From Xanthobacter autotrophicus (GTDB lineage: Bacteria > Pseudomonadota > Alphaproteobacteria > Rhizobiales > Xanthobacteraceae): 64,000 nt of DNA. The DNA lies in assembly GCF_005871085.1 (NCBI RefSeq), contig NZ_VAUP01000041.1, positions 124,001-188,000 of the forward strand, written 5' to 3'. The notes below the pieces were generated by a model, which saw only the letters and a program-made list of their open reading frames with translations, ran no database searches and was not told the origin of the DNA. Made by a program: the position numbers and the translations under genes. Positions 37,313 through 45,885 of this stretch are shown here, in pieces (the stretch's first letter is position 1; each line of letters opens with the position of its first letter).

Positions 37313-38236
37313 TCAGGCCGGGACGCCGGCGGTCGCCGCGAAGCGGGCGGCGAGGGCGCGGACCACCGGGATCTGCGCGGGCAGCTCGCTCCAGTAGCGG
37401 CGATGCAGCTCCAGGTTCACCACAGTGCCGGGGGCGAAGCGGCAGCGGGCGGCCACGTCGTCCCATTTGATGGCGCCCCAGCCCACCGGCAGGTGCAGGT
37501 CGCCTTCGCCCAGAGCCAGGCGCTCGGCCTCGTCCATGGTCCAGCTTTCCAGCGGCCGGCCGAAGCTGTCATGCACGTGGACGTGCCGGCAAAAGGGGGC
37601 CAAAACACTGATCTCGTTTAGGAAATCCACCCGAGCCTCGGTGGTGCGGAGCAGGGCGTGGCTCACATCCAGAGTGGCGCGCACATGGGGGTGATCCAAG
37701 GCGTCCAGCTCACCGGCAAGGCGCGAGGGCAAGGCCGTCTCGCGCATGGGCTCGAAGCGGAAGATATTTTCAACGCAAAGGGTTACGCCCACTTCTCCCG
37801 CCTTGTCGCCGGCCCGGGCGAGGGCGTCGCGCTGGCGGGAATAGGCCACGTCCACATCGTCGTCGCCGCGCACGCAGCCGGTGTGGAGGACGAGGTTGAC
37901 CGCCCCCAGGGCGCCGGAGATGGCGATCATGGCATCCAGCAGCGCTTCGTGGCGGGGCAGGCGGGCCTTGGGGGACATGAGATTGATGGCCAGCGGCCCG
38001 TGGACCGTGTAGCCGAAGGGCCGATCCTGGGTCATGGCGACCAGCCGCTCGAGCCGGTCCTCCAGCACCCGCCCATCCACCACCAGCGTCCAGGCAAAGG
38101 CGGGAAGCTCAACAAAATCAACGCCTAGTGCCTCGGCCTCGTCGAGCTTCGCGGGCAGGTCCTCGAACTCCGGCGCGGAGGCGCGGATGGAATAGCCGAT
38201 GCCGGCTATGGCGGCGGCGGGCGTGCGGGCATCCAT
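37313..38236 (-). CDS. Sugar phosphate isomerase/epimerase-like TIM-barrel protein
   Basis: A 307-residue TIM barrel of the xylose-isomerase-like (AP endonuclease 2) superfamily. Recognisable strands and metal-site residues are in YTVHGPLAINLMSP, VLHTGCV, LCVENIF, RATLDVSHAL and HVHVHDSFG. Members act on sugars or their derivatives; the specific reaction is unknown. It is followed on the same strand by no gene within 170 nt. Confidence 0.78.
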   Translation of the reverse strand: MDARTPAAAIAGIGYSIRASAPEFEDLPAKLDEAEALGVDFVELPAFAWTLVVDGRVLEDRLERLVAMTQDRPFGYTVHGPLAINLMSPKARLPRHEALLDAMIAISGALGAVNLVLHTGCVRGDDDVDVAYSRQRDALARAGDKAGEVGVTLCVENIFRFEPMRETALPSRLAGELDALDHPHVRATLDVSHALLRTTEARVDFLNEISVLAPFCRHVHVHDSFGRPLESWTMDEAERLALGEGDLHLPVGWGAIKWDDVAARCRFAPGTVVNLELHRRYWSELPAQIPVVRALAARFAATAGVPA

Positions 38237-38362
38237 GGTGGATCTCCAGATCAGCGCCGCCGGGCCGGCGGAAACAGCATCGCTACGCTACCATACCCCA
38301 TGTGGATGACAGTCGTGCGGCCCCCGGCGCCATATCGGGAGGTTCGTCACCATCGGCCCTGT

Positions 38363-39211
38363 TCAGGCCGAGTTCGGTTCGGTTTGCCCGCCCGGCACGA
38401 GGCCCGATCCACGGCGCGGCCCGAGGAACGCGTCGAGGAAGGCATCGAGCCAGCGGCACACCGCCCCGTCATAGCGCCCCCAGCCGTCGAGGTGCGCCTC
38501 GCGAGGCTGGGCGCCGGGACTGGTGAGGCGGTGGGCGCCGCGCTCGGTCCAGGCGCACATCATCTCCCGCGTCACCTCGGGATGGAACTGGAGGCCATAG
38601 GCGGTGCCGCCATAGCGGAAGGCCTGGTTGGGGAAGGCCGATCCGGTGGCCAGCAGTTCCGCCCCCGCCGGCAGGTCGAAGCCCTCCGAGTGCCAGTGAT
38701 AGACATGGCTCGGCCACGGCATCAGGGCGGCGCCGGCCGTGGTGGCTTCCAATGGGTAATAGCCGATCTCGCAGGCGCCTTCCTCATGGGGGGCGACGCG
38801 GGCGCCGAGGGCCTTGGCCATGAGCTGCGCGCCAAGGCAGACGCCGAGGCTGGGGGTGGCGCAGGCCAAGGCCCGCTCCAGAAGGCGGATCTCTTCCGTG
38901 ATGAAGGGGGTCGGGTCGTTGGCGCTCATGGGGCCGCCGAACACCACCACCCCGTCATGGCCGTCGAGGCGCTCCGGCAAGGCATCGCCCAGGGCCGGGC
39001 GGCGGACATCAAGGGCATAGCCGCGCCGCGCGAGGCGTTCGCCGATGCGGCCGGGGGTGGAGCGCGCCTGATGGAGCACCACCAGAACGGTGCCGGCTGC
39101 GGGCGGCCCGCCCGCCGGGGTGGAGCGATCCGTGCGCCCCTCCGGCTCCAGACCGGTCGGTTCCAGACCTGCCGGCACGAAGCCTTTGCCAGAGCTATTC
39201 GGGTTGCTCAC
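38363..39211 (-). CDS. Class I glutamine amidotransferase
   Basis: A 282-residue GATase-1 protein of the GMP-synthase-like group. The nucleophile elbow is LGVCLGAQLMAK, and the catalytic His/Glu are in LQFHPEVTREM. Such stand-alone enzymes hydrolyse gamma-glutamyl compounds or supply ammonia to an unknown partner. The N-terminal 40 residues are low-complexity (Gly/Pro/Thr). Its start overlaps the 3' end of the TerB-fold gene by 17 nt, so the two are probably translated together. Confidence 0.85.
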   Translation of the reverse strand: MSNPNSSGKGFVPAGLEPTGLEPEGRTDRSTPAGGPPAAGTVLVVLHQARSTPGRIGERLARRGYALDVRRPALGDALPERLDGHDGVVVFGGPMSANDPTPFITEEIRLLERALACATPSLGVCLGAQLMAKALGARVAPHEEGACEIGYYPLEATTAGAALMPWPSHVYHWHSEGFDLPAGAELLATGSAFPNQAFRYGGTAYGLQFHPEVTREMMCAWTERGAHRLTSPGAQPREAHLDGWGRYDGAVCRWLDAFLDAFLGPRRGSGLVPGGQTEPNSA

Positions 39212-39674
39212 CGCCTGTTTCCGTCTCCTCCCGGACCTCGCGGCGAATGCGGATGCGATCGCGCGAGCCGACGTTCAGAAGTTCGGCCGCGCGCCACACG
39301 AGGTTGTCCTCGAATTCGCTCAGGCCGCCATCGGCATAGGCGACCTCGAACATCATCTCCACGATGCGGCGGCGACCCTCGTCGTCCAGCGCGCGATTCA
39401 GCACGCTGGTGAAGGCATAAAGATCCACCGCCTCGGCATCCTTGGCAATGGCAAGCTCGACCAGGGCCTCGCTCTCCTTCTCGTCGAGCCCGAAGCGGTT
39501 GGCGAGGATGGTGCGCAGCACAGCCTGCTCCTCCACCGTCACCGCCCCGTCGATGGACATCACGTGCACCAGCAGGGCGGCCGCAGCCAGACGATAGTCG
39601 TTCTCGTCGAAAGCAGCCGCCTCGCGGGCGCCGCCGGTGATGTCGGTGATGAAGTCGGAGAGGGTGCGGAACAT
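39195..39674 (-). CDS. TerB-fold protein
   Basis: A 159-residue helical protein with a TerB-like (DjlA-like) domain. Acidic metal-binding patterns are HVMSIDGAVTVEEQAVL and VAYADGGLSEFEDNLV. TerB was named for tellurite resistance, but this stand-alone cytosolic form is common in alphaproteobacteria and has no shown link to tellurite. It overlaps the amidotransferase gene by 17 nt. Confidence 0.83.
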   Translation of the reverse strand: MFRTLSDFITDITGGAREAAAFDENDYRLAAAALLVHVMSIDGAVTVEEQAVLRTILANRFGLDEKESEALVELAIAKDAEAVDLYAFTSVLNRALDDEGRRRIVEMMFEVAYADGGLSEFEDNLVWRAAELLNVGSRDRIRIRREVREETETGGEQPE

Positions 39675-40006
39675 GCGCCTTCAGTCCTTGGTCGGGGCTG
39701 ATCCGGCTGTGCCATGCCGCCTTTCGCCGCGCAAGAGCGGCGCGCGCGGTGACACCGGTGCATCGGGGCATCGGAGCGGCGCCGGCCACCACCCCAAATT
39801 AAGGTTGGAACCCCTCCCCGTGCGCAGAGTTTACCCTGCAGCAGACCGAAGATGAACGTCTTCGTCTGTCCATAAAATTGAGACGGATGATTGTTCAGTG
39901 TCCGGATCACGAGCGCAGAGGTTTCCTGAAATTTCGGTGAAGCTTCTGTCCTGATCACCTCGACCTGAGCCATTCGTGCATCCGCAACTTCTGCGAGGAG
40001 AAAATC
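39675..40006. other. Divergent region between the TerB-fold and PRC-barrel genes
   Basis: About 330 nt. It contains the EcfG-like promoter at 39807-39831. A small inverted pair GAAGA/TCTTC lies at about 39848-39863. No gene is recognised. Confidence 0.4.
39807..39831 (+). promoter_or_regulatory. EcfG-type promoter of the PRC-barrel gene (candidate)
   Basis: GGAAC at 39807-39811 and GTT at 39829-39831 are 17 nt apart; the base before GTT is A rather than the preferred C. The consensus for EcfG sigma factors is GGAAC-N16/17-CGTT. PRC-barrel proteins are frequent members of the general stress regulon. Confidence 0.5.
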
Positions 40007-40516
40007 ATGAACAAGATGCCGATTTACGCCGCTGCGGCGACCATTCTTCTGTCCACCACCGCCATGGCCCAGACCACGGTTCCGCCGGCAATGCCCAACA
40101 CCCCGGCCGCCACCACCCCGATGACGCCGGGTGGGACCTCGGGCCATTCGGCCTTTATCCAGCAGCAGCGCGCCGACCAGCATCTGGCGTCCAACCTCAT
40201 CGGCATGAACGTCTACGGCGGCGCCGACGAGAACCTGGGCGAGATCAATGATCTGGTCCTCGACCGCACGGGCACCGTGACGGCCGCGGTGATCGGCGTG
40301 GGCGGCTTCCTGGGTGTCGGCCAGAAGGATGTCGCGGTGCCGTTCCAGGCGGTGGAGGTGACCCGCAACGCTGACGGCAAAAACCGCCTGGTGCTGCGCA
40401 AGACCAAGGACGAGCTGAAGGCGGCGCCGGAATTCGCCAAGTATGAGGCGGCGCCGGCCACCACCGGCAGCGTGACGCCGACCCGTCCCGCCACCACGCC
40501 GCCCGCCACCCGCTGA
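40007..40516 (+). CDS. PRC-barrel domain protein, exported
   Basis: A 169-residue periplasmic protein. The signal peptide is MNKMPIYAAAATILLSTTAMA, a Thr/Pro-rich spacer follows, and the PRC-barrel lies at about residues 60-130: LIGMNVYGGADENLGEINDL, VTAAVIGVGGFLGVGQKDVA and VPFQAVEV. PRC-barrels are small binding modules; exported ones are common in rhizobia and often stress-induced. It has a GGAAC-type promoter upstream and a good terminator downstream, so it is a single-gene unit. Confidence 0.85.
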   Translation: MNKMPIYAAAATILLSTTAMAQTTVPPAMPNTPAATTPMTPGGTSGHSAFIQQQRADQHLASNLIGMNVYGGADENLGEINDLVLDRTGTVTAAVIGVGGFLGVGQKDVAVPFQAVEVTRNADGKNRLVLRKTKDELKAAPEFAKYEAAPATTGSVTPTRPATTPPATR

Positions 40517-40582
40517 TCAGGCGGCTGAACACCGGGCATCCCGCAGCGCCGGTCTTCCGGCAGCGGATGTCCGGGCGGGGAG

Positions 40583-40611
40583 ACGGGAGCCGGAGGCTCC
40601 CGTTTTCTTTT
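40583..40611 (+). terminator. Rho-independent terminator after the PRC-barrel gene
   Basis: ACGGGAGCC (40583-40591) and GGCTCCCGT (40595-40603) form a 9-bp stem with a 3-nt loop, followed by a T-rich tail TTTCTTTT. Confidence 0.9.
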
Positions 40612-40689
40612 GAAGGCCGAGGCTTCTCGGGCCAGCGCCCGGTGGTGTCTCAGTTTGGAAATCCAATGCTCCGGCCGGGCCGGCTGAAA

Positions 40690-40815
40690 AACCTCTCCCG
40701 CTTGCGGGGAAGGCAGGGAGAGGGGCTGAACCCGTCCGCCAACCCGCCGCCGGCGTTCTGCCCCGGCACCGTGCCCCCTCCCCATCCCGCCCCCGCACGC
40801 GGGAGAGGGAGCAGG
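40690..40815. repeat. REP-like element pair
   Basis: Two related GC-rich blocks, CTCTCCCGCTTGCGGGGAAG at about 40693 and CCCGCACGCGGGAGAGGGAG near 40793, face opposite ways and form an inverted pair. A third block of the same type is at 51616. They lie in a gap with no gene and resemble REP sequences. Confidence 0.55.
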
Positions 40816-41076
40816 CCGGCGCTTCCCACGCGTTGCCCTCCGGCTTGACCGGAGGGGCCGTCTCGCCGCTTTCCAAGCCCTCGCCGCGTCATCCCCGCCG
40901 CATTGTCCCGGCCTCTGACATGGGCCCGTCCGGTCAAGCTGGACGACGACGGTGCTCCATCGTCTCAGGGCGCCGCATCCTTGATCACCCGCCGCGAAAC
41001 CCTTGCGGCGGCTCGAAGGTTGAATCTGTCGCCCGATCAGGGGCATTGTGGCGACCCGTTCGCTGCAGGAGCATGG

Positions 41077-44000
41077 ATGAACCTGTCCAGCCGGGGCCTT
41101 GCCGGCCTTTTCCTCAAAGTCATTTCAGAGCCGCGCACGCTCGCCTCACGTCTGGGCTTCGCATCGGTGGTTCTGGCGGCGGCGTTCGGGCTGCGCTACG
41201 GGCTCAGTCTCTCGCTGCGGGAGCTGGCGCCGTTCCTGTTCCAGCTGCCCGCCGTGGTCGTGGTAACGCTGATCAGCGGCGCGCGGGTGGGCTTTGTCGC
41301 CGTGGTCGCGCTGGTCCTCGCCAATGGCGCGCTGCTGCCAGCCAGCGCGTGGAGCAGTCTGGGCAGCAATCTGGGCGGCCCCGCCGAGGGTAGCTTCGGC
41401 GCGGTGGCCGGCCTGTTCTCCTTTACGGTGAACGCCCTGGGCCTGTGGCTGATCGGCACCTTGATGCGGGTGAGCGTTCGGCGCCTGAACGCCACCCACG
41501 GCGCGCTGCTGACGGCGGTGACCGAGCAGAACACGGTGGTGGCGACGCTGGAAGCCCTGCTGCAGCACGCTCCAGTTGGCTTCGCCTTCTTCGACCGCCG
41601 GTTGCGCTTCATGCGGGTCAACGAGACGTTGGCGCGGATGGTGGGCATTCCCGCCGGCGAGCATGTGGGCCGCTCCCTCGTCGACATGCTGCCCCAGCTC
41701 TCCAACGCCATCACCCCCGGACTGGAACAGGTGCGCGCCACCGGCACCGTCCTCGCCGACGTGGAGGTGGAAGGCGCCACCCCGGCGGCACCGGGCGTGT
41801 GGCGTCACTTCCTGGTGAGCTTTTTCCCGGTGCGCACGAAGGGCGCGCCCGCTGGCCGGAGCACGGCGAAAAGCGAAACGGGCGAAAGCCCCTCAAGCGG
41901 CGAGGCCATCGACCAGGAGCCCGAGGCCATCAGCCTCGTGGGCATGATCGTCACCGAGATCACCGGGCGCAAGACCGCCGAAAAGGCCCTGGCCGGCAGC
42001 GAGCAACGCTATCGCCTGCTCGCCGAGGCCCTGCCCAAGATGGTCTGGACCGCCACGCCCGACGGCAAGGGCGATTACTACAACCGCCGCTGGAGCGAAT
42101 ATACCGGCGTCACCCCTCCCCCCGGCGAGGTGTCGGAATGGCATACGCATCTCCATCCGGAAGACCAGGGGGCGGCGCTCGATGCGTGGAAGGGCTCGCT
42201 CTCCTCGGGGGCGCCCTATTCGCGCGAATGCCGGTTCCGCGCCGGCGACGGCAGCTATCGCTGGTTCCTGTGCCGCGCGGTCCCGGTGCGCGACGACGAC
42301 GGGCGAATCGACCGCTGGTACGGCAGTTGCACCGATATTTCCGAGATCGTCGCCGCCCGCGAGGCCCTCGCCCGCACCAATGAGGACCTGGAGCGCCTCG
42401 CCGGCGCCCGCACCGTGGAGCTGGCCCAGGCCAACGCTCTGCTCAAGCAGGAGATGGAGGACCGCCTGAAGGCCGAGGCGCAGTTGCGCCAGGCCCAGAA
42501 GATGGAGGCGGTGGGCCAGCTCACCGGCGGCATCGCCCACGATTTCAACAATCTGCTCACCGTCATCATCGGCAACCTGGAGGCGGCCGAGCGGCGCGTG
42601 TCCAAGGACGAGGCCAACACCGACGCCGCCGAGATCCGCCGCTTCCTCGACTATGGCCGCCAGGGCGCGCTTCGGGCCGCGACCCTGACCCAGCAATTGC
42701 TCGCCTTCTCCCGCCGCCAGCCGCTGGATCCGCGCCCCACCGACATCAACAAGCTGATCACCGGCATGTCCGACATGCTGCGCAGCGCTTTGGGCGAGCG
42801 GGTGACGGTGGAGACCGTGCTGGCCGGAGGGCTATGGCGCGCCGAGATCGACCACAACCAGCTGGAGAATGCGATCCTCAACCTGGGGGTCAACGGCCGC
42901 GATGCCATGCCCTTCGGCGGCACGCTGACCATCGAGACCGCCAACGCCTATCTGGACGAAGCCTATTGCGCCGCCCACGAGGACCTGGAGCCGGGGCAAT
43001 ATGTGGCGGTGGTGGTGAGCGACACCGGCACCGGCATGGCCGAGGAGGTGCGGGCGCGGGCGTTCGAGCCCTTCTTCACCACCAAGGGCCCGCGCGAGGG
43101 TACCGGGCTCGGCCTCAGCCAGGTCTATGGCTTCGTCAAGCAGTCCGGCGGCCACGTGATGATCTACAGCGCCCCCGGCGCCGGCACCACGGTGAAGCTC
43201 TACCTGCCGCGCCACCCCAACGACGTGGCAAGCGAGCCGGTGCCGCCCCACGCCCATCGCCCGCGCGGCGCCGGCGCCGCCAGCGTGCTGCTGGTGGAGC
43301 GTGACGCAGCGCTCCGCGCGCTCTCGACCGCCACCCTGCGCGCGGCCGGTCACACGGTGGTGGAAGCCGCCGACGCCGCCAGCGCCCTCGCGGCGCTGGA
43401 GGCGGGGGCCGCGCCCGACCTGCTGTTCACCGACCTGCGCCTCGGCGCCGGGCCGGATGAGCCCGACGGGGACGGCGGCCCCATGGACGCGCACCACATG
43501 GACGGGCGCCATCTGGCCGACGAGGTGCGGCGGCGGCTCACCACGGTAAGGGTGCTATTTTCAACCTGGCAGGCGAAGAATGCCGCGATTCATTATGGAC
43601 GGCTGGACCACGGGGTGCGCCTCCTGACCAAGCCGTTCACCCAGGCTGAACTGGTCGCGAAGGTGACGGACGTGCTGGAGGCTCCGGGAAACCGCGGCAC
43701 CGTTCTCCTGGTGGAGGACGAGCCGTTCGTCGCCATGGTGGCGCGGCAGATCCTGGAGGATCACGGCTTCGAGGTCACGGTGGCGTCCCACGGCCACGCC
43801 GCGCTTGCCCATGCGGAGGCGGCGGTGGCCGACCTGTCGCGCAATGCCCTGGTGCTGGCGGTGGTGGATGTGGGTCTGCCGGACATGCGCGGCGACGAGG
43901 TGGTGCGCCGGCTCGGCGCCATCGCGCCCGGCCTGCCGGTGATCATCGCCACCGGCTACGGCACCCAGGAGCTGGAAGGCGAATTCGGCGCCTCGCCCCG

Positions 44001-44085
44001 GATCGCGCTGATGGGCAAGCCCTATGACGGCGCCACCCTGCGCAATGGCCTGCGCAAGCTCGGCTTCGACATCGAAAACGAGTGA
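41077..44085 (+). CDS. Hybrid sensor histidine kinase/response regulator
   Basis: A 1002-residue membrane hybrid kinase from ATG 41077, chosen because GGAG lies 8 nt upstream. In order: about four N-terminal membrane helices (20-140), two PAS domains (about 165-300 and 310-425), a coiled coil (about 430-480), HisKA with H488 in [17 protein letters not shown], HATPase with [18 protein letters not shown], then two receiver domains. The first receiver has a His/Asp-rich insert after its Asp (FTDLRLG); the second is standard, with Asp in VVDVGLPD and Lys in MGKPYDG. The signal and target are unknown. No response regulator gene is adjacent apart from the stress locus. Confidence 0.92.
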   Translation: MNLSSRGLAGLFLKVISEPRTLASRLGFASVVLAAAFGLRYGLSLSLRELAPFLFQLPAVVVVTLISGARVGFVAVVALVLANGALLPASAWSSLGSNLGGPAEGSFGAVAGLFSFTVNALGLWLIGTLMRVSVRRLNATHGALLTAVTEQNTVVATLEALLQHAPVGFAFFDRRLRFMRVNETLARMVGIPAGEHVGRSLVDMLPQLSNAITPGLEQVRATGTVLADVEVEGATPAAPGVWRHFLVSFFPVRTKGAPAGRSTAKSETGESPSSGEAIDQEPEAISLVGMIVTEITGRKTAEKALAGSEQRYRLLAEALPKMVWTATPDGKGDYYNRRWSEYTGVTPPPGEVSEWHTHLHPEDQGAALDAWKGSLSSGAPYSRECRFRAGDGSYRWFLCRAVPVRDDDGRIDRWYGSCTDISEIVAAREALARTNEDLERLAGARTVELAQANALLKQEMEDRLKAEAQLRQAQKMEAVGQLTGGIAHDFNNLLTVIIGNLEAAERRVSKDEANTDAAEIRRFLDYGRQGALRAATLTQQLLAFSRRQPLDPRPTDINKLITGMSDMLRSALGERVTVETVLAGGLWRAEIDHNQLENAILNLGVNGRDAMPFGGTLTIETANAYLDEAYCAAHEDLEPGQYVAVVVSDTGTGMAEEVRARAFEPFFTTKGPREGTGLGLSQVYGFVKQSGGHVMIYSAPGAGTTVKLYLPRHPNDVASEPVPPHAHRPRGAGAASVLLVERDAALRALSTATLRAAGHTVVEAADAASALAALEAGAAPDLLFTDLRLGAGPDEPDGDGGPMDAHHMDGRHLADEVRRRLTTVRVLFSTWQAKNAAIHYGRLDHGVRLLTKPFTQAELVAKVTDVLEAPGNRGTVLLVEDEPFVAMVARQILEDHGFEVTVASHGHAALAHAEAAVADLSRNALVLAVVDVGLPDMRGDEVVRRLGAIAPGLPVIIATGYGTQELEGEFGASPRIALMGKPYDGATLRNGLRKLGFDIENE

Positions 44086-44108
44086 GGGCGCGGGCACCGC
44101 CCGCGCCC
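44086..44108 (+). terminator. Hairpin directly after the hybrid kinase gene
   Basis: A 10-bp stem, GGGCGCGGGC with GCCCGCGCCC, and a 3-nt loop begin at the first base after the stop codon. There is no T-tract, so it is a possible Rho-dependent or pausing site. Confidence 0.5.
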
Positions 44109-44230
44109 ATATGGAAGCGCCCGCGGCGCACTCTTAGCAAACTGTTGGGCGAACCCCAGCGCCGGGCCCGGCTCTCCTCGGGCCGGCGCGCCCGTCGGCG
44201 GGGGGCGCCGGATCGGGCTGAAGGGCCGGC

Positions 44231-44530
44231 TCACCGCCGCAGCAGGATCTGTCCCAGGATGACGCCGACGCCGGCGGCGATGGCGCAGGCGGTGATGGGC
44301 TGCTCGCGGATGCTCTCGCGCAGGGTCAGAAACTGACCCTCGGCCCAGTCGGTCACGTCCTCGGCGGCATTCGAGGCCTCGCCCTTGGCGCCCTTGACGC
44401 CGTGCTTGGCGGTCTTGCCGAGGGTGTCGATCAACTGGGCGAAATCCGCCCGCAGCTGGTCGAGGTCGGCGCGGACGTCGCTCAGGCTCGGCTCGGCGGT
44501 GGTGCTCACGATCTCGGGCTTCTGGGCCAT
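44231..44530 (-). CDS. DUF883 (ElaB/YqjD-like) membrane-anchored protein
   Basis: A 99-residue protein with a charged helical N-terminal part (SDVRADLDQLRADFAQLID) and a C-terminal membrane segment (TACAIAAGVGVILGQILLRR). This is the ElaB/YqjD layout; E. coli YqjD ties stationary-phase ribosomes to the membrane. A GGAGGAA ribosome-binding site precedes ATG 44530. It sits next to the general stress genes on the phyR strand, but no EcfG promoter was found upstream. Confidence 0.78.
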   Translation of the reverse strand: MAQKPEIVSTTAEPSLSDVRADLDQLRADFAQLIDTLGKTAKHGVKGAKGEASNAAEDVTDWAEGQFLTLRESIREQPITACAIAAGVGVILGQILLRR

Positions 44531-44746
44531 ATGGTTCCTCCACGGGTGAACTCGGATGATGAAGGGGTCACGAACCGTAGGTCGCGAACCGGACCGCACG
44601 AACAGCCGCCCCGGCGGGCGGTCGGGCGCCGCAATTCGGGAGCCGCAAGTCGCGGTGAGATGACAGGCGGGGCCGGACATGCCGGCCGCACCCTTCCCTA
44701 TAGAGACGATTCTAGCGGCCCGCTGGTTCCAGCGGAACCGGCCCCT

Positions 44747-45538
44747 TCAGGCACTCTTCGCCTTGAGGTTCTCGGGCTCGGCCTTCGCCTCGTGGAAGAA
44801 CAGCGCCTGGGCGATGGTGGCCTTCACCGTCTCGGTGAGGAACGGCTTGGTGATGAGATAGGTCGGCTCCGGCCGCTCGCCGGTGAGCAGGCGGTCGGGG
44901 AAGGCGGTGATGAAGATCACCGGCACGTTGAAGCTCTCCAGGATCTCGGTCACCGCCTCGATGCCCGAGGAGCCGTCGGCGAGCTGGATGTCGGCCAGAA
45001 CCAGGCCGAAATTGCCCGCCTTCGCCAGCTCCACCGCCTTGGAATGGGTGGGGGCGACACCGATGACCTCGTGGCCCAGCTCGGTGACCAGGGTCTTGAG
45101 GTCGAGGGCGATGACCCATTCGTCCTCGATGATGAGGACGCGGGTGGCGATCTGTCGGTCGATCTCGCGCTGCGCCGCCACCACCTGGGCCTCCACCTCG
45201 TCGAGGGAGGTGCCGAGGATGTTGGCGGTCTCGGCGAAGGAGAAGCCCTCCATGGCGGTCAGAAGCAGCGCCACGCGGGAGGACAGGTCCATGGCCTGGA
45301 GGCGCTGGTCGGCGCGCGAGGGCACCGCGCCGCCCTGCGGCTGGCGGTTCCACACCTCGTGGAACGCCTTGTAGAGCGCGACGCGGGGCGAGACGGCGGA
45401 ATCCACCGCCACCTTGCGATCCAGGATGGCCTGGAGCGTGTTCTGCACGAGGAGATCGCCGGCCGACTGCGAGCCCACAAGCGCCCGCGTATAGCGCCGC
45501 AGGAACGGAAGCTGCTTGACGAGCGAGTTCAATGCCAT
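44747..45538 (-). CDS. phyR: General stress response regulator PhyR
   Basis: PhyR, the anti-anti-sigma switch of the alphaproteobacterial general stress response. Residues 1-125 form a sigma-like domain (starting MALNSLVKQLPFLRRYTRAL) that, once the receiver is phosphorylated, binds the anti-sigma NepR and frees EcfG. The receiver domain (about 130-250) has D183 in LVLADIQLADG, the acidic pair in IIEDEWV and Lys in LITKPFL. At 263 residues it is normal. It is divergent from a HisKA_2 kinase gene, with EcfG-type promoters between them. Confidence 0.95.
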   Translation of the reverse strand: MALNSLVKQLPFLRRYTRALVGSQSAGDLLVQNTLQAILDRKVAVDSAVSPRVALYKAFHEVWNRQPQGGAVPSRADQRLQAMDLSSRVALLLTAMEGFSFAETANILGTSLDEVEAQVVAAQREIDRQIATRVLIIEDEWVIALDLKTLVTELGHEVIGVAPTHSKAVELAKAGNFGLVLADIQLADGSSGIEAVTEILESFNVPVIFITAFPDRLLTGERPEPTYLITKPFLTETVKATIAQALFFHEAKAEPENLKAKSA

Positions 45539-45704
45539 GCCAAATCCCTTGGAACTGACGTGTTGAAATCCGGTGTCCGGACCAGCCGGCCGGCTTGCCA
45601 GGACCGCCCGATGAAACCCAGCTTCCGCAACGCCGAAACGTGCAGAACCCAGATTTTGCCAGACGCCGGACGGCAAGCTGAAGCGACAGCTGTCAAACCC
45701 ACGT

Positions 45705-45730
45705 AACGCCTGCGAAGCGCATGAAGTTCC
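45705..45730 (-). promoter_or_regulatory. EcfG promoter of phyR
   Basis: On the minus strand GGAAC (45730-45726) and CGTT (45708-45705) are 17 nt apart, the exact EcfG consensus. The -10 lies about 170 nt before the phyR start. An opposite GGAAC starts 9 nt away at 45740, so the two -35 boxes form an inverted repeat. Confidence 0.75.
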
Positions 45731-45739
45731 CGCGCCTTG

Positions 45740-45764
45740 GGAACCTCGGACCGCGCAGGGCATT
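45740..45764 (+). promoter_or_regulatory. EcfG-like promoter of the kinase gene (one mismatch)
   Basis: GGAAC (45740-45744) and CATT (45761-45764) are 16 nt apart; the consensus is CGTT. It points to the kinase gene at 45886 and lies back to back with the phyR promoter. Confidence 0.45.
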
Positions 45765-45885
45765 ATACTGCGTGCGCAGGCGAGCTTAAGGGGCGAGTTG
45801 CCGGTTTCGGCCAGGGCTCGTCAAAAAGAGGCGCAGGCGCGGGATTCCGGTCGGTCGGAGCACCCGCGGTCCATGCGGAGCGATC

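Noticed and set aside
39195-39674. Tellurite resistance locus
   Set aside because: Only a single TerB-fold gene is present; no terACDE or other ter genes, so the name would mislead.
44721-44745. GGTTCC/GGAACC inverted repeat near the end of phyR as an EcfG promoter of the DUF883 gene
   Set aside because: No CGTT at the right distance on either strand; it may be a weak terminator of phyR.
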